The notes under the pieces: generated by a model | Databases searched by the model: none | What the model saw: only the letters and a program-made list of their open reading frames with translations | Told to the model about the DNA's origin: nothing | From: Actinomadura sp. KC06 | Lineage (GTDB): Bacteria > Actinomycetota > Actinomycetes > Streptosporangiales > Streptosporangiaceae | Assembly (NCBI RefSeq): GCF_004348735.1 | Contig: NZ_SMKT01000082.1 | Span: 1 to 40,105, forward strand | Length of the DNA: 40,105 nucleotides | Direction of reading: 5' to 3' | Shown: one piece after another, positions 7,837 to 16,129 of the stretch | Layout of the letters: each line of letters begins with the position of its first letter | Numbering within the stretch: position 1 is the stretch's first letter | Made by a program: the position numbers and the translations under genes

Positions 7837-9264
7837 CTAGAGAGGCAGACCCGTGAGGATCATGACCTTCTCCTCGGTGTAGTCGGCCATCGCGGAGCGC
7901 AGCCCCTCGCGTCCGACGCCCGAGTCCTTCACGCCGCCGTACGGCATCTGGTCGGCGCGGTAGGACGGGACGTCGCCGATCACCACGCCGCCGACCTCCA
8001 GCTCGCGGTGCGCGCGGAACGCGATGTCGAGGTTGCGCGTGAACACGCCCGCCTGGAGCCCGAACTTGGAGTCGTTGACCAGCGCGAACGCCTCGTCCAC
8101 GCCGTCCACCGGCTGGACGAGCATGACCGGGCCGAAGACCTCCTCGCGGGACACCTTGGCGTCGGCGGGCACGTCCGCCAGCACCGTGGGCGCGTACGCG
8201 GCGCCCTCGCGGGTGCCGCCGGTCAGGACCTTCGCGCCCGCGGCGGCGGCCTCGTCCACCCAGGACTCGACGCGCTCGGCGGCCTCCTGGCTGACGAGCG
8301 GCCCGACCTGGGTCTTGTCGTCCCACGGGTCGCCGGTGACGAGGGATCCGACCGTCTCGACGAGCTTCGGCACGAACTCGTCGTAGACGGAGCGGTCCAC
8401 GTAGACGCGCTGGACGGCGATGCAGCTCTGCCCGGCCTGGTAGTTGGAGAACAGGCCGATCCGCTTGGCGGCCCAGTCGAGGTCGGCGTCCGGCAGGACG
8501 ACCGCCGCGCCGTTCCCGCCGAGTTCGAGCGTGACGTGCTTGCGCGGCGCCCGGTCGTTGATCGCCCAGCCGACGGGCACGGACCCGGTGAACGACACGA
8601 TCGGCAGGCGCGGGTCGTCGACGAGGTCGGACGCCCGGTCGTTCGGCACCGTCAGGACGGAGAACATCCCGGCGGGCAGGTCGGTCTCGGCGAGCAGCTC
8701 GCCGAGCAGCAGCGCGGACAGCGGCGTCGCCGGGGCGGGCTTGAGCACGATCGGCGTCCCGGCCGCGATCGCCGGGGCGATCTTGTGGGCGGCGAGGTTC
8801 AGCGGGAAGTTGAACGGCGAGATGCCGAGCACCGGGCCCCTCGGCACGCGGGTGATGTAGGCCATCCGGCCCTCGGCGGCCGGGTCGGTGTCGAGCCGCT
8901 GGGTGGTGGCGCTGAACCGGCGGGCCTCCTCGGCGGCGAACCGGAACGTGGAGATCGCGCGGGTCACCTCGCCGCGCGCCCACAGCAGCGGCTTGCCGTT
9001 CTCGCCGGTGATCAGCCGGGCGACCTCCTCGGCCCGCTCGGTGAGCCGCCTGGACACGTGCGCGAGCGCCTCGGCGCGCACGTGCAGGGGCAGCGCCGCC
9101 GCCTGCGCGCGGATCGCGTGCGCCGCGGCGACGGCCTCCTCCACCTGCCCGGGGGTCGGGACGGCCGCCGTCCCGACCACGCGGCCGTCGTAGGGATGCG
9201 TAACGGTCAGCTCACCGTCACCGGTCTCGGGCCGGCCGGCCAGCCAGAATGGGGTCACGTTCAT
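7837..9264 (-). CDS. NAD(P)-dependent aldehyde dehydrogenase
   Basis: The product is 475 residues, full length for the ALDH superfamily. It has GISPFNFPLNL and KPAPATPLSA for cofactor binding, FTGSVPVGW, the general-base motif LELGGNGA, the nucleophile motif GQSCIAVQRV and the EEVFGPV motif. It oxidises an aldehyde to the acid. Its start is 4 nt downstream of the PucR regulator stop, so the two are one operon. They are divergent from a GabT-like aminotransferase, which makes succinate semialdehyde or another omega-amino-acid-derived semialdehyde the likely substrate. Specificity within the superfamily cannot be fixed from sequence alone; the protein also resembles ALDHs annotated for glyceraldehyde-3-phosphate or aromatic aldehydes. 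Confidence 0.92.
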   Translation of the reverse strand: MNVTPFWLAGRPETGDGELTVTHPYDGRVVGTAAVPTPGQVEEAVAAAHAIRAQAAALPLHVRAEALAHVSRRLTERAEEVARLITGENGKPLLWARGEVTRAISTFRFAAEEARRFSATTQRLDTDPAAEGRMAYITRVPRGPVLGISPFNFPLNLAAHKIAPAIAAGTPIVLKPAPATPLSALLLGELLAETDLPAGMFSVLTVPNDRASDLVDDPRLPIVSFTGSVPVGWAINDRAPRKHVTLELGGNGAAVVLPDADLDWAAKRIGLFSNYQAGQSCIAVQRVYVDRSVYDEFVPKLVETVGSLVTGDPWDDKTQVGPLVSQEAAERVESWVDEAAAAGAKVLTGGTREGAAYAPTVLADVPADAKVSREEVFGPVMLVQPVDGVDEAFALVNDSKFGLQAGVFTRNLDIAFRAHRELEVGGVVIGDVPSYRADQMPYGGVKDSGVGREGLRSAMADYTEEKVMILTGLPL

Positions 9265-9268
9265 GACT

Positions 9269-10750
9269 TCACGCTATCCCCGGCGGGCGCGTATGCGAGT
9301 CTCCGCGGTGTCCAATCCGGTCGTCCGGATTGGACGTGATGGAGAGCGCGATCCACAGTTCGGCGCGGACGGCCGGGTCGTCGGGGTCGCGTCCGAGGAG
9401 CTCGGCGGCCTTGCGCATCCGTGACCGGAGCGTGTGCCGGTGGACGCCGAGCGCCCGCGCCGCCGCCTCGCCCTGCCCGTTGGCCGCCACGTACGCCCGG
9501 ACGGTCTCGACCAGGTCCTCGTCCCGGAGCGGCGCGAGGAGCGTGTCGGCGAAGGCGTGCGCGAGTCCGGGCTCCAGGAGCCACAGGACGCCCTGCCCGG
9601 GAAGCGCGGAGTAGTGGACGGCGTCCCGGTGCGACCGGACGGCCGCGGCCAGCGCGTCCTCGGCCTGCCGCAGCGCGGTTCCGAGATCGTCCGCGGCGGG
9701 CTCGGACACTCCCACCGGGCCGAGGGCCGCGAGCAGCGGCTCGACGGCGCCGATCACCTCGTCCGGGACGATCACGGCGGCGTGCCCGTCGAGCGGCAGC
9801 GTCAGGCACCGCGCCCCGGCGGGGTCGGACTCCAGGACGTCCAGCACGGCGGGCCCGCCCGCGCAGGCCAGCACGCGCACCGGCCCGTTCGGCACCGCGG
9901 GCGCGTCGCCTGGGCGTCCGAGCAGCAGCGCCGCGAGCGAGGCCCGCAGGTCGCGGCCGGTCCGCGGCCTCTCCGACTGGAGGGTCAGCAGGGCGACCGC
10001 GGCGCCGACGATCGTGTGCGCGACGTGGGGGAGTGGCGCGCCGGTCCCCACGGCGAGGAAGCCGCGCGGGCGCCCGCCCAGGCCGATCCGCTGCACGACG
10101 ATGTGATCGTCCGGCACGGCCAGCGCCACGCTCGCCGCCCGGCCCCCGTCCGCCGGACGGCCCCGCCGCAGCCGCGCCAGCTCCGGCGCGATGGCCTCGG
10201 CGCGGTCGCGGGCGGCGGCGGGCTCGGCGTGCTGGACGGCCCCCGACGCGTCGAGCAGCAGCGCCCACCCGCCGAGCAGCCGCGCCAGCCGCGCGACGAG
10301 CGCGCCGGGCCCGGTCAGCGCGGCGCGGGTCAGCTCGCGCTGCGCCTGGAACGCGCGGGTCACGTCCTCGTACATCTCGGCGGCGAGCATCCGCGAGACG
10401 GCCTTGCCGATGGCGATGAACGGGGTCGGGCGCGGCACCTCCAGCAGGACGAGCCCCTGGTCCCGCGCCGCCGTGATCAGCTCGGGCGGGACGTCGTCGT
10501 GAATGACGCCGACCGCGAACCCGAGCCCGGCGACGCCGCGTCCGACCAGCCGGGACACGTAACCGGCGGCGTTCGCCCCGCTCAGCCGCATGCCCGTGGT
10601 GAGGACGAGCTCGCCCCCCTCGAGGAACGGCGTCGGGTCCTCCAGCTCGCTGACGGCGACCCATACGACCAGGGCGTCCGGCAGCGGTCCGGTGAGCGAC
10701 CGGAGGCCGAGCTGCGGGAGGGCGGCCACGGAGGCCAGAGTGGGCGGCAT
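9269..10750 (-). CDS. PucR family transcriptional regulator
   Basis: The product is 493 residues. The N-terminal half carries the PucR sensor domain: residues 1-130 include LEDPTPFLEGGELVLTTGM and a later ELITAARDQGLVLLEVPRPTPF. A GGDEF-like central region follows. The C-terminus holds the PucR-type helix-turn-helix (LVETVRAYVAANGQGEAAARALGVHRHTLRSRM), about residues 410-450. Members of this family sense purine-breakdown, GABA or related nitrogen compounds and often activate divergent operons. The gene leads the ALDH gene by 4 nt and diverges from the GabT-like gene, so it probably controls both. AGGGA precedes the ATG at a normal distance. Confidence 0.92.
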   Translation of the reverse strand: MPPTLASVAALPQLGLRSLTGPLPDALVVWVAVSELEDPTPFLEGGELVLTTGMRLSGANAAGYVSRLVGRGVAGLGFAVGVIHDDVPPELITAARDQGLVLLEVPRPTPFIAIGKAVSRMLAAEMYEDVTRAFQAQRELTRAALTGPGALVARLARLLGGWALLLDASGAVQHAEPAAARDRAEAIAPELARLRRGRPADGGRAASVALAVPDDHIVVQRIGLGGRPRGFLAVGTGAPLPHVAHTIVGAAVALLTLQSERPRTGRDLRASLAALLLGRPGDAPAVPNGPVRVLACAGGPAVLDVLESDPAGARCLTLPLDGHAAVIVPDEVIGAVEPLLAALGPVGVSEPAADDLGTALRQAEDALAAAVRSHRDAVHYSALPGQGVLWLLEPGLAHAFADTLLAPLRDEDLVETVRAYVAANGQGEAAARALGVHRHTLRSRMRKAAELLGRDPDDPAVRAELWIALSITSNPDDRIGHRGDSHTRPPGIA

Positions 10751-10776
10751 CGCAATCCCTGTGCAAAGTGTCTATC

Positions 10777-10784
10777 CCTAGGGG
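10777..10784. promoter_or_regulatory. Short palindrome CCCTAGGG in pucR/gabT divergent promoter
   Basis: A perfect 8-bp palindrome in the 91-bp gap between the divergent PucR and aminotransferase genes. It is a candidate site for PucR, but it is short and the assignment rests only on location. Confidence 0.25.
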
Positions 10785-10841
10785 CGGATTTCGCCGTCCC
10801 GTACGGTTCATCGTAGGCGGCCGCCGATCTATGTTCAGGCC

Positions 10842-12203
10842 ATGACCAGCCAGGACCCTGCCCTGACCGCGAGCGGCGCGCGGCTGCCGCAGGAACGACG
10901 CGTCGTGACCGAGATCCCCGGCCCGCGCTCCCGGGAGCTGCAGAAGCGCCGGACGGCGGCCGTCCCGCCGGGCGTCGGCAGCGTGCTACCGGTGTACGTG
11001 ACGGACGCCGACGGCGGCGTGGTCGTCGACGCGGACGGCAACTCGCTGATCGACTTCGGCTCCGGCATCGCCGTCACCGGCGTGGGCAACGCCAACCCGC
11101 GGGTCGCGGCGCGGGTGAAGGCGCAGGCCGACCGGTTCACCCACACCTGCTTCATGGTCGCGCCGTACGAGTCGTACGTCGCGGTGTGCGAGAACCTCAA
11201 CCGGATCACGCCGGGCGACCACGAGAAGCGCTCGTTCCTGGTGAACAGCGGCGCGGAGGCGGTGGAGAACGCCGTCAAGATCGCCCGGTACGCCACCGGG
11301 CGGGACGCGGTCGTCGTGTTCGACCACGGCTACCACGGCCGGACGCTGCTGACGATGACGCTGACCGCGAAGAACATGCCGTACAAGCACGGGTTCGGGC
11401 CGTACGCGCCCGAGGTCTACCGGATGCCGCTCGCCTACCCGTTCCGCTGGCCGACCGGCCCGGAGAACTGCGGGCCCGAGGCGGCGGCGCAGGCGATCGA
11501 CCAGATCAGCAAGCAGATCGGCGCGACGAACGTCGCGGCCGTGCTGATCGAGCCGATCCAGGGCGAGGGCGGGTTCATCGAGCCCGCGCCGGGGTTCCTG
11601 CCCGCGCTCGCCGAGTTCTGCCGCGCGAACGGCGTCCTGTTCATCGCGGACGAGGTCCAGACGGGCTTCGCCCGGACGGGCGACATGTTCGCCTGCGAGC
11701 ACGAGGGGATCGTCCCGGACCTCGTCACGACGGCGAAGGGCATCGCGGGCGGGCTGCCGCTCGCCGGGGTCACCGGCCGCGCCGACATCATGGACAAGGT
11801 GCACGGCGGCGGGCTCGGCGGCACCTACGGCGGCAACCCGCTGGCCTGCGAGGCGGCGCTGGCGGTGCTGGAGGAGATCGAGGACGGCAAGCTCACCGAG
11901 CGCGCCCGCCGGATCGGGGAGATCATGCTGCCCCGGTTGCGCGCCCTCGCCGCCGGGCATCCCGCGATCGGGGACGTCCGCGGCCGCGGCGCGATGGTCG
12001 CGATCGAGCTGGTGCGGCCGGGCACGAAGGAGCCCGATCCGGAGCTGACCGCGCGGATCGCGGCGCGCTGCCACGAGCGGGGGCTGCTCGTGTTGACGAC
12101 CGGGACGTACGGGAACGTCCTGCGCTTCCTGCCGCCGCTCGTCATCCCGGAGGAGCTGCTCGCCGAGGGCCTCGACGTCCTTGAGGAGGCGTTCGCGGGC
12201 TGA
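10842..12203 (+). CDS. gabT: 4-Aminobutyrate aminotransferase-like class III transaminase
   Basis: The product is 453 residues, a typical class III PLP aminotransferase length. Visible motifs include NSGAEAVENAVKIAR (phosphate binding), YHGRTLLTMTLTAK, the PLP-ring aspartate in FIADEVQTGFARTG and the Schiff-base lysine in TTAKGIAGGLPL. The N-terminal GPRSRELQKRR and the late GGLGGTYGGNPLACEAAL match bacterial GabT closely. It transfers the amino group of GABA (or a close omega-amino acid) to 2-oxoglutarate. Divergence from the PucR/ALDH pair gives a complete two-step route from GABA to succinate with its regulator. The GS-like gene and P450 upstream could feed it. A GC-rich hairpin follows the stop. 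Confidence 0.9.
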   Translation: MTSQDPALTASGARLPQERRVVTEIPGPRSRELQKRRTAAVPPGVGSVLPVYVTDADGGVVVDADGNSLIDFGSGIAVTGVGNANPRVAARVKAQADRFTHTCFMVAPYESYVAVCENLNRITPGDHEKRSFLVNSGAEAVENAVKIARYATGRDAVVVFDHGYHGRTLLTMTLTAKNMPYKHGFGPYAPEVYRMPLAYPFRWPTGPENCGPEAAAQAIDQISKQIGATNVAAVLIEPIQGEGGFIEPAPGFLPALAEFCRANGVLFIADEVQTGFARTGDMFACEHEGIVPDLVTTAKGIAGGLPLAGVTGRADIMDKVHGGGLGGTYGGNPLACEAALAVLEEIEDGKLTERARRIGEIMLPRLRALAAGHPAIGDVRGRGAMVAIELVRPGTKEPDPELTARIAARCHERGLLVLTTGTYGNVLRFLPPLVIPEELLAEGLDVLEEAFAG

Positions 12204-12219
12204 CCTGCGCGAACAACGG

Positions 12220-12246
12220 CCGCCGGCCCCCGAAGGGGGTCGGCGG
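12220..12246 (+). terminator. Terminator hairpin downstream of gabT
   Basis: CCGCCGGCCCCC (12220-12231), loop GAA and GGGGGTCGGCGG (12235-12246) pair along 12 bp with a single G-U wobble. It starts 17 bp after the gabT stop. There is no clear U-tract, as is usual for high-GC actinomycete terminators. Confidence 0.7.
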
Positions 12247-12299
12247 TTCCGGCATGCCCGGGTACCTGTGAACGGCGTCACTCCGTTACGCGTCCGTTA

Positions 12300-12329
12300 T
12301 TGACCCTTCGTTATCGGGCCCCGTACGTT
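12300..12329 (+). promoter_or_regulatory. Predicted promoter of the amidohydrolase/ABC operon
   Basis: TTGACC (12300-12305), an 18-bp spacer and TACGTT (12324-12329). The operator-like palindrome at 12339-12350 follows at about the transcription start. The -10 is only a moderate match. Confidence 0.4.
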
Positions 12330-12338
12330 CGCAATACG

Positions 12339-12350
12339 TTTGGGCCCAAA
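12339..12350. promoter_or_regulatory. Perfect palindromic operator-like site TTTGGGCCCAAA
   Basis: A perfect 12-bp palindrome, about 10 bp downstream of the predicted -10 and 36 bp before the start codon. Variants recur in the divergent decarboxylase/GS-like promoters at 444-455 and 552-563. Position suggests repression of this operon by a dimeric regulator. Confidence 0.5.
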
Positions 12351-12386
12351 TTTTCACCCCGAGGGGCGAGGGACGGAGTGCGAGGG

Positions 12387-14096
12387 ATGGCTATGGACGC
12401 GACCCCGGACCTGGTGCTGCTGGACGGCGAGGTCCTCACGGTCGACGCGGAGTTCTCCGTGGCGCGGGCGGTGGCGATCATCGGCGGCAGGATCAGCGCG
12501 GTCGGCGGCACCGGCGAGATCCGCGCGCTGGCCGGGCCGCGCACGCAGATCGTCGACCTGCGGGGGCGCACCGCGCTCCCCGGCATCAACGACTCGCACC
12601 TGCACGGCGCCGCGTTCGGCACGACCCGCCCGCCGCTGGCGATCGACGTCGCGTTCCCCACCGTCCGGTCGATCGCCGACATCCAGGAGTCGGTGAAGGC
12701 GGCCGCGTCCGGGACCCCGGAGGGCGAGTGGATCCGCGGCTACGGCTGGGACCCCGGCTACCTCTCCGAATGCGGTGACGGTGGCCGGATGCCCGACCGC
12801 GCCGACCTCGACGCCGTCGCCCCGAACCACCCCGTCTACCTCCAGGACTTCACCGGCCACCTCACCTGGGTCAACTCCCGCGCCCTCGACCTGGCCGGCG
12901 TCACGCGCGACACCGCCGTCCCCGAGGGCGGCGTGATCCACACCGACGGCGCGGGCAACCCGGCCGGGCTGCTCGCCGAGGGCGCGCAGGAGCTGATCCA
13001 GGGACGCCTGCCCGCCTACACCCGCGAGGAGATCGAGCGGGCCATCCGCGAGAACGTCGCCGTCCTGCACAAGGAGGGCATCACCAGCTACACCGAGCCG
13101 GGCCTCGGCCCCGGCGGCAAGAGCCTGTTCGCCGGCGCGTCCGACCAGCTCACCCTGGACGTCTACGGCGACCTGGCCCGCGCCGGCGACCTCGGCGCCC
13201 GCGTCAGCGTCCTGCTGATGCTCCACGGCATGGGCGGCTCGGTCGCCGAGATCACCGAGGGCCTCGCGAGCGCCCGCGTCCCGGACGACGTCGACCCGCG
13301 CATCCTCCGCGTCATCGGCGTCAAGCTCTTCGCCGACGGCACCCCGCCCAACAAGACGGCGTGGATGCGCGACGAGTACGCCGGCGGCGGCGGGTTCGGC
13401 TGCCTCTGCGTGCACGGCGCGACCGACGCGCACCGCACCACCGAACTGAACGAGATGATCCGCCTCGCGCACATCGCCGGGCACCAGCTCGGCGTGCACG
13501 TCACCGGCGACCGCTCCCTCGACGCCGTCGTGGACGCGCTGGAGGCCGCGCAGATCCAGCACCCCCGCGACGATCCGCGGCACTACGTCATCCACGCCGA
13601 CCTCCCGGGGCCGCAGAGCCTCCGCAAGCTCGCCGAGCACCGCTTCGGCGCGAACATGAACCCGGCGATCAAATGGACGATCGTCGACATGCTGGCAGAG
13701 ATGCTCGGCCCCGAACGGGCCGCCTACCAGTACCCCGTCCGCTCGGCGCTGGAGGCGGGGATCCCCGTCACCGCCAGCTCCGACGCCCCCGTCACCTACC
13801 CCAACTGGCGGCAGGGCATCGCGGCGATGATGCTGCGCGAGTCGAAGGCCAGCGGCCGCGTGTACGGCCCGGAGGAGTGCGTCGGGCTGCCCGACGCGAT
13901 CCGGGCGTACACCGTCAACGCCGCCTGGCAGGACTTCGCCGAGGACTGGAAGGGCACCCTCGAACCCGGCAGGGCCGCCGACGTCACCGTCCTCGACGGC
14001 ACCATCACCTCGCTCGACCCGCACGACCTCCCGGACGTCCCCGTCGCGATGACCGTCTTCGACGGCGGGGTCGTCCACAGCACCGAAGGTCTCTGA
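12387..14096 (+). CDS. Amidohydrolase, amidohydrolase_3 (YtcJ/NfdA-like) family
   Basis: ATG at 12387 gives 569 residues; a second ATG at 12393 has an equally good GAGGG site. The first start keeps the promoter and palindrome outside the gene. The product shows the amidohydrolase N-terminal beta-strand start (LVLLDGEVLTVD), PGINDSHLHG with metal-binding His71 and His73, a lysine in VIGVKLFADG, GVHVTGDRS, the barrel His in YVIHADLPGP and the Asp in TASSDAPVTYPNW. The family includes N-substituted formamide deformylase and many uncharacterised amidases and imidases. It leads a six-gene operon with an ABC importer, so it probably hydrolyses the imported compound or its metabolite in the cytoplasm; no signal peptide is seen. 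The substrate is unknown. Confidence 0.9.
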   Translation: MAMDATPDLVLLDGEVLTVDAEFSVARAVAIIGGRISAVGGTGEIRALAGPRTQIVDLRGRTALPGINDSHLHGAAFGTTRPPLAIDVAFPTVRSIADIQESVKAAASGTPEGEWIRGYGWDPGYLSECGDGGRMPDRADLDAVAPNHPVYLQDFTGHLTWVNSRALDLAGVTRDTAVPEGGVIHTDGAGNPAGLLAEGAQELIQGRLPAYTREEIERAIRENVAVLHKEGITSYTEPGLGPGGKSLFAGASDQLTLDVYGDLARAGDLGARVSVLLMLHGMGGSVAEITEGLASARVPDDVDPRILRVIGVKLFADGTPPNKTAWMRDEYAGGGGFGCLCVHGATDAHRTTELNEMIRLAHIAGHQLGVHVTGDRSLDAVVDALEAAQIQHPRDDPRHYVIHADLPGPQSLRKLAEHRFGANMNPAIKWTIVDMLAEMLGPERAAYQYPVRSALEAGIPVTASSDAPVTYPNWRQGIAAMMLRESKASGRVYGPEECVGLPDAIRAYTVNAAWQDFAEDWKGTLEPGRAADVTVLDGTITSLDPHDLPDVPVAMTVFDGGVVHSTEGL

Positions 14097-14097
14097 C

Positions 14098-15279
14098 ATG
14101 CGAACCTCACATATCGCACGCATCCTCGCCGCCGCCGTCCTGGCGCTGCCCCTGGCCGCCTGCGGCTCCGGTTCCGGTACCGGGTCCGACGGGCCGATCG
14201 ACATCGGGTCGGTGTCGACGCTGAGCGGCCCGGTCACCTTCCCCGAGGCGTCGGCCGCGGCCAAGGCCGTGTTCGACGACGTCAACGCCAAGGGCGGCAT
14301 CAACGGACGCAAGATCGCCTATACCGCCGCCGACGACAAGGGCGACCCGGCCAGCGCCGCCCTCGCCGCCCGCGACGTCATCCAGAACAAGAAGGCCGTC
14401 GCCCTCGCCGGCGGCGCCAGCCTGGTCGACTGCCAGGTCAACGGCCCGCTGTACCAGCAGAACAAGATCACCGACGTGCGCGGGATCGGGGTGGACCCGG
14501 GCTGCTTCAGCTCGCCGAACATCTCGCCGGTCAACACCGGCCCGTTCTTCGGCTCGACGGTGTCGCTGTACTACGCGTCCGAGACGCTGAAGCTCGACAA
14601 GATCTGCGCGTTCTTCGTCATCATCGGCAGCACCGCGAACGCCTACAAGGAGGGCGTCGACCGCTGGTCCAAGATCACCGGCAAGAAGCTGCTGATCACC
14701 GACCTGAGCCTGTCGGCGAACACCACCGACTTCACGCCCTACATCCTGCGGGCGCGGGACGCGGGCTGCGAGGCGGTGCTGTTCAACGGCGTCGAGCCCA
14801 TGCTGATCGGCTGGGTGAAGGCCGCGCAGGCGCAGAAGGTCAAGGACATGAAGTGGCTGTTCCTCGCGCCCGCCTACACCGTCGAGGTGGCGAAGGCGCT
14901 CGGTGCCGCCGGCAAGGACATCAACGCGCTGTCGGAGTTCGAGCCGTACACCGACGAGCAGTCCCCGGCCAACAAGGACTGGCGCGACACCATGACCCGG
15001 CACAAGCTGCCGCTCACCGCGTTCGCGCAGGGCGGGTACCTGGCCGCCCAGCACCTGGTCACGGTGCTGCGCTCGATCAAGGGCGACATCACCCGCGAGT
15101 CCGTCACCGAGGCGATGAAGAACCTCAAGCCGCTGCCCTCGGAGATGACCGGCCTGCCGTTCGCGTTCGGGTCCGGCGACTCGCACGCCTCCAACCTCGC
15201 CGCCAAGTTCGTCCAGCCGGACGGCAAGGGCGGCTGGACCGTGCTCACCGACGACTGGATCAAACTGCCCAATGGTTGA
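14098..15279 (+). CDS. Branched-chain-type ABC transporter substrate-binding lipoprotein
   Basis: The product is 393 residues, with a lipoprotein signal peptide ending in the lipobox LAAC (Cys22) and a Ser/Gly-rich linker. The rest fits the periplasmic-binding type I (Leu/Ile/Val, amide or urea) family: DIGSVSTLSGPVTFPEA near the mature N-terminus and GGINGRKIAYTAADDKGDP follow the family layout, and VLFNGVEP and FAQGGYLAAQHLV appear in the second lobe. It captures the substrate outside the membrane for the LivHMGF-like transporter encoded just downstream. It begins 1 nt after the amidohydrolase stop and overlaps livH by 8 nt. Ligands of the family include amino acids, amides, urea and aromatic acids; this one cannot be specified. 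Confidence 0.92.
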   Translation: MRTSHIARILAAAVLALPLAACGSGSGTGSDGPIDIGSVSTLSGPVTFPEASAAAKAVFDDVNAKGGINGRKIAYTAADDKGDPASAALAARDVIQNKKAVALAGGASLVDCQVNGPLYQQNKITDVRGIGVDPGCFSSPNISPVNTGPFFGSTVSLYYASETLKLDKICAFFVIIGSTANAYKEGVDRWSKITGKKLLITDLSLSANTTDFTPYILRARDAGCEAVLFNGVEPMLIGWVKAAQAQKVKDMKWLFLAPAYTVEVAKALGAAGKDINALSEFEPYTDEQSPANKDWRDTMTRHKLPLTAFAQGGYLAAQHLVTVLRSIKGDITRESVTEAMKNLKPLPSEMTGLPFAFGSGDSHASNLAAKFVQPDGKGGWTVLTDDWIKLPNG

Positions 15280-16129
15280 GGGAGCGATAGCGGGACTCGC
15301 CGGCGGCGGCGCGTACGCCGCGCTCGGCCTCTGCCTGACGCTGATGTTCCGGCTGGTCAAGGTCGTCAACTTCGCGCAGGTCGCGATAGGCGTGATCGGC
15401 GTCTACACGATGGCGATCCTGGCCGAGCACGGCTGGCCCTACGGCCTCGCCGCGCTCGCCGGGCTGCTCGCCGCGACGCTCTGCGCCGCCGTGCTCGGCT
15501 GGGTGATGGGCAGATGGTTCGGTGAGGCGGGCCCCGACCAGCGTTCCGCGATCTCGATCGCGTTCCTGGTCAGCCTGCTCGCCGTGTCCTACCTGGCGTT
15601 CGGGACGGACCCGCGCCGCATGCCCGGCCAGTTCGGCGGCTCGCTCTTCACCGTGAACGACATCACGATCACGCAGGCCGCGGCCGTGTGCACGGTCGGG
15701 TCGATCGCGGTGGCGGCGGGGGCGTGGCTCGTCCTCACCCGGACGGTCCTCGGGCTGCGGCTCCGCGCGCTGTCGGAACGTCCGACGACCGCGGAGCTGC
15801 ACGCCATCCCGTCCCGGCGGCTCGGCGTCCTGATGTGGGCGGTCACCGGGCTGCTGTCGGCGGCGGTGCTGCTGGTCATCGCGCCGCAGCAGACCAGCGA
15901 CCAGACGTCGCTGGCCCTGATGATCATCCCTGCGGGGGCCGCCGCGCTCGTCGGCGGCTTCCGCAGCCTCGGCCTCACGGTCGCGGGCGGGCTCGGGCTC
16001 GGCGCGCTGCAGGGCGCGCTCGCTCACGTGTCCGAACTGCAGCAGTACCGCGACACGGTGCCGTTCCTGGCGATCCTCGCCATCCTGATCTGGTCCCAGC
16101 GACGGGAGGTGTGGGATGTCGCGCGTTGA
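15272..16129 (+). CDS. LivH-type branched-chain ABC transporter permease
   Basis: The product is 285 residues with about eight hydrophobic segments. GLCLTLMFRLVKVVNFAQVA near the N-terminus is the classic LivH sequence around TM1/2. A LivH-like EAA-region stretch, LRLRALSERPTTAELHAIPSRRLG, couples to the ATPase. It overlaps the upstream lipoprotein gene by 8 nt and the downstream fusion gene by 14 nt, so it is part of a tight operon. It forms half of the transmembrane channel with the LivM part of the next protein. Confidence 0.92.
   Translation: MVEGAIAGLAGGGAYAALGLCLTLMFRLVKVVNFAQVAIGVIGVYTMAILAEHGWPYGLAALAGLLAATLCAAVLGWVMGRWFGEAGPDQRSAISIAFLVSLLAVSYLAFGTDPRRMPGQFGGSLFTVNDITITQAAAVCTVGSIAVAAGAWLVLTRTVLGLRLRALSERPTTAELHAIPSRRLGVLMWAVTGLLSAAVLLVIAPQQTSDQTSLALMIIPAGAAALVGGFRSLGLTVAGGLGLGALQGALAHVSELQQYRDTVPFLAILAILIWSQRREVWDVAR

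Noticed and set aside
12354..14312. Leftward frame of 652 codons opposite the amidohydrolase
   Set aside because: A high-GC shadow frame with skewed composition; the rightward frame has the catalytic motifs and operon context.
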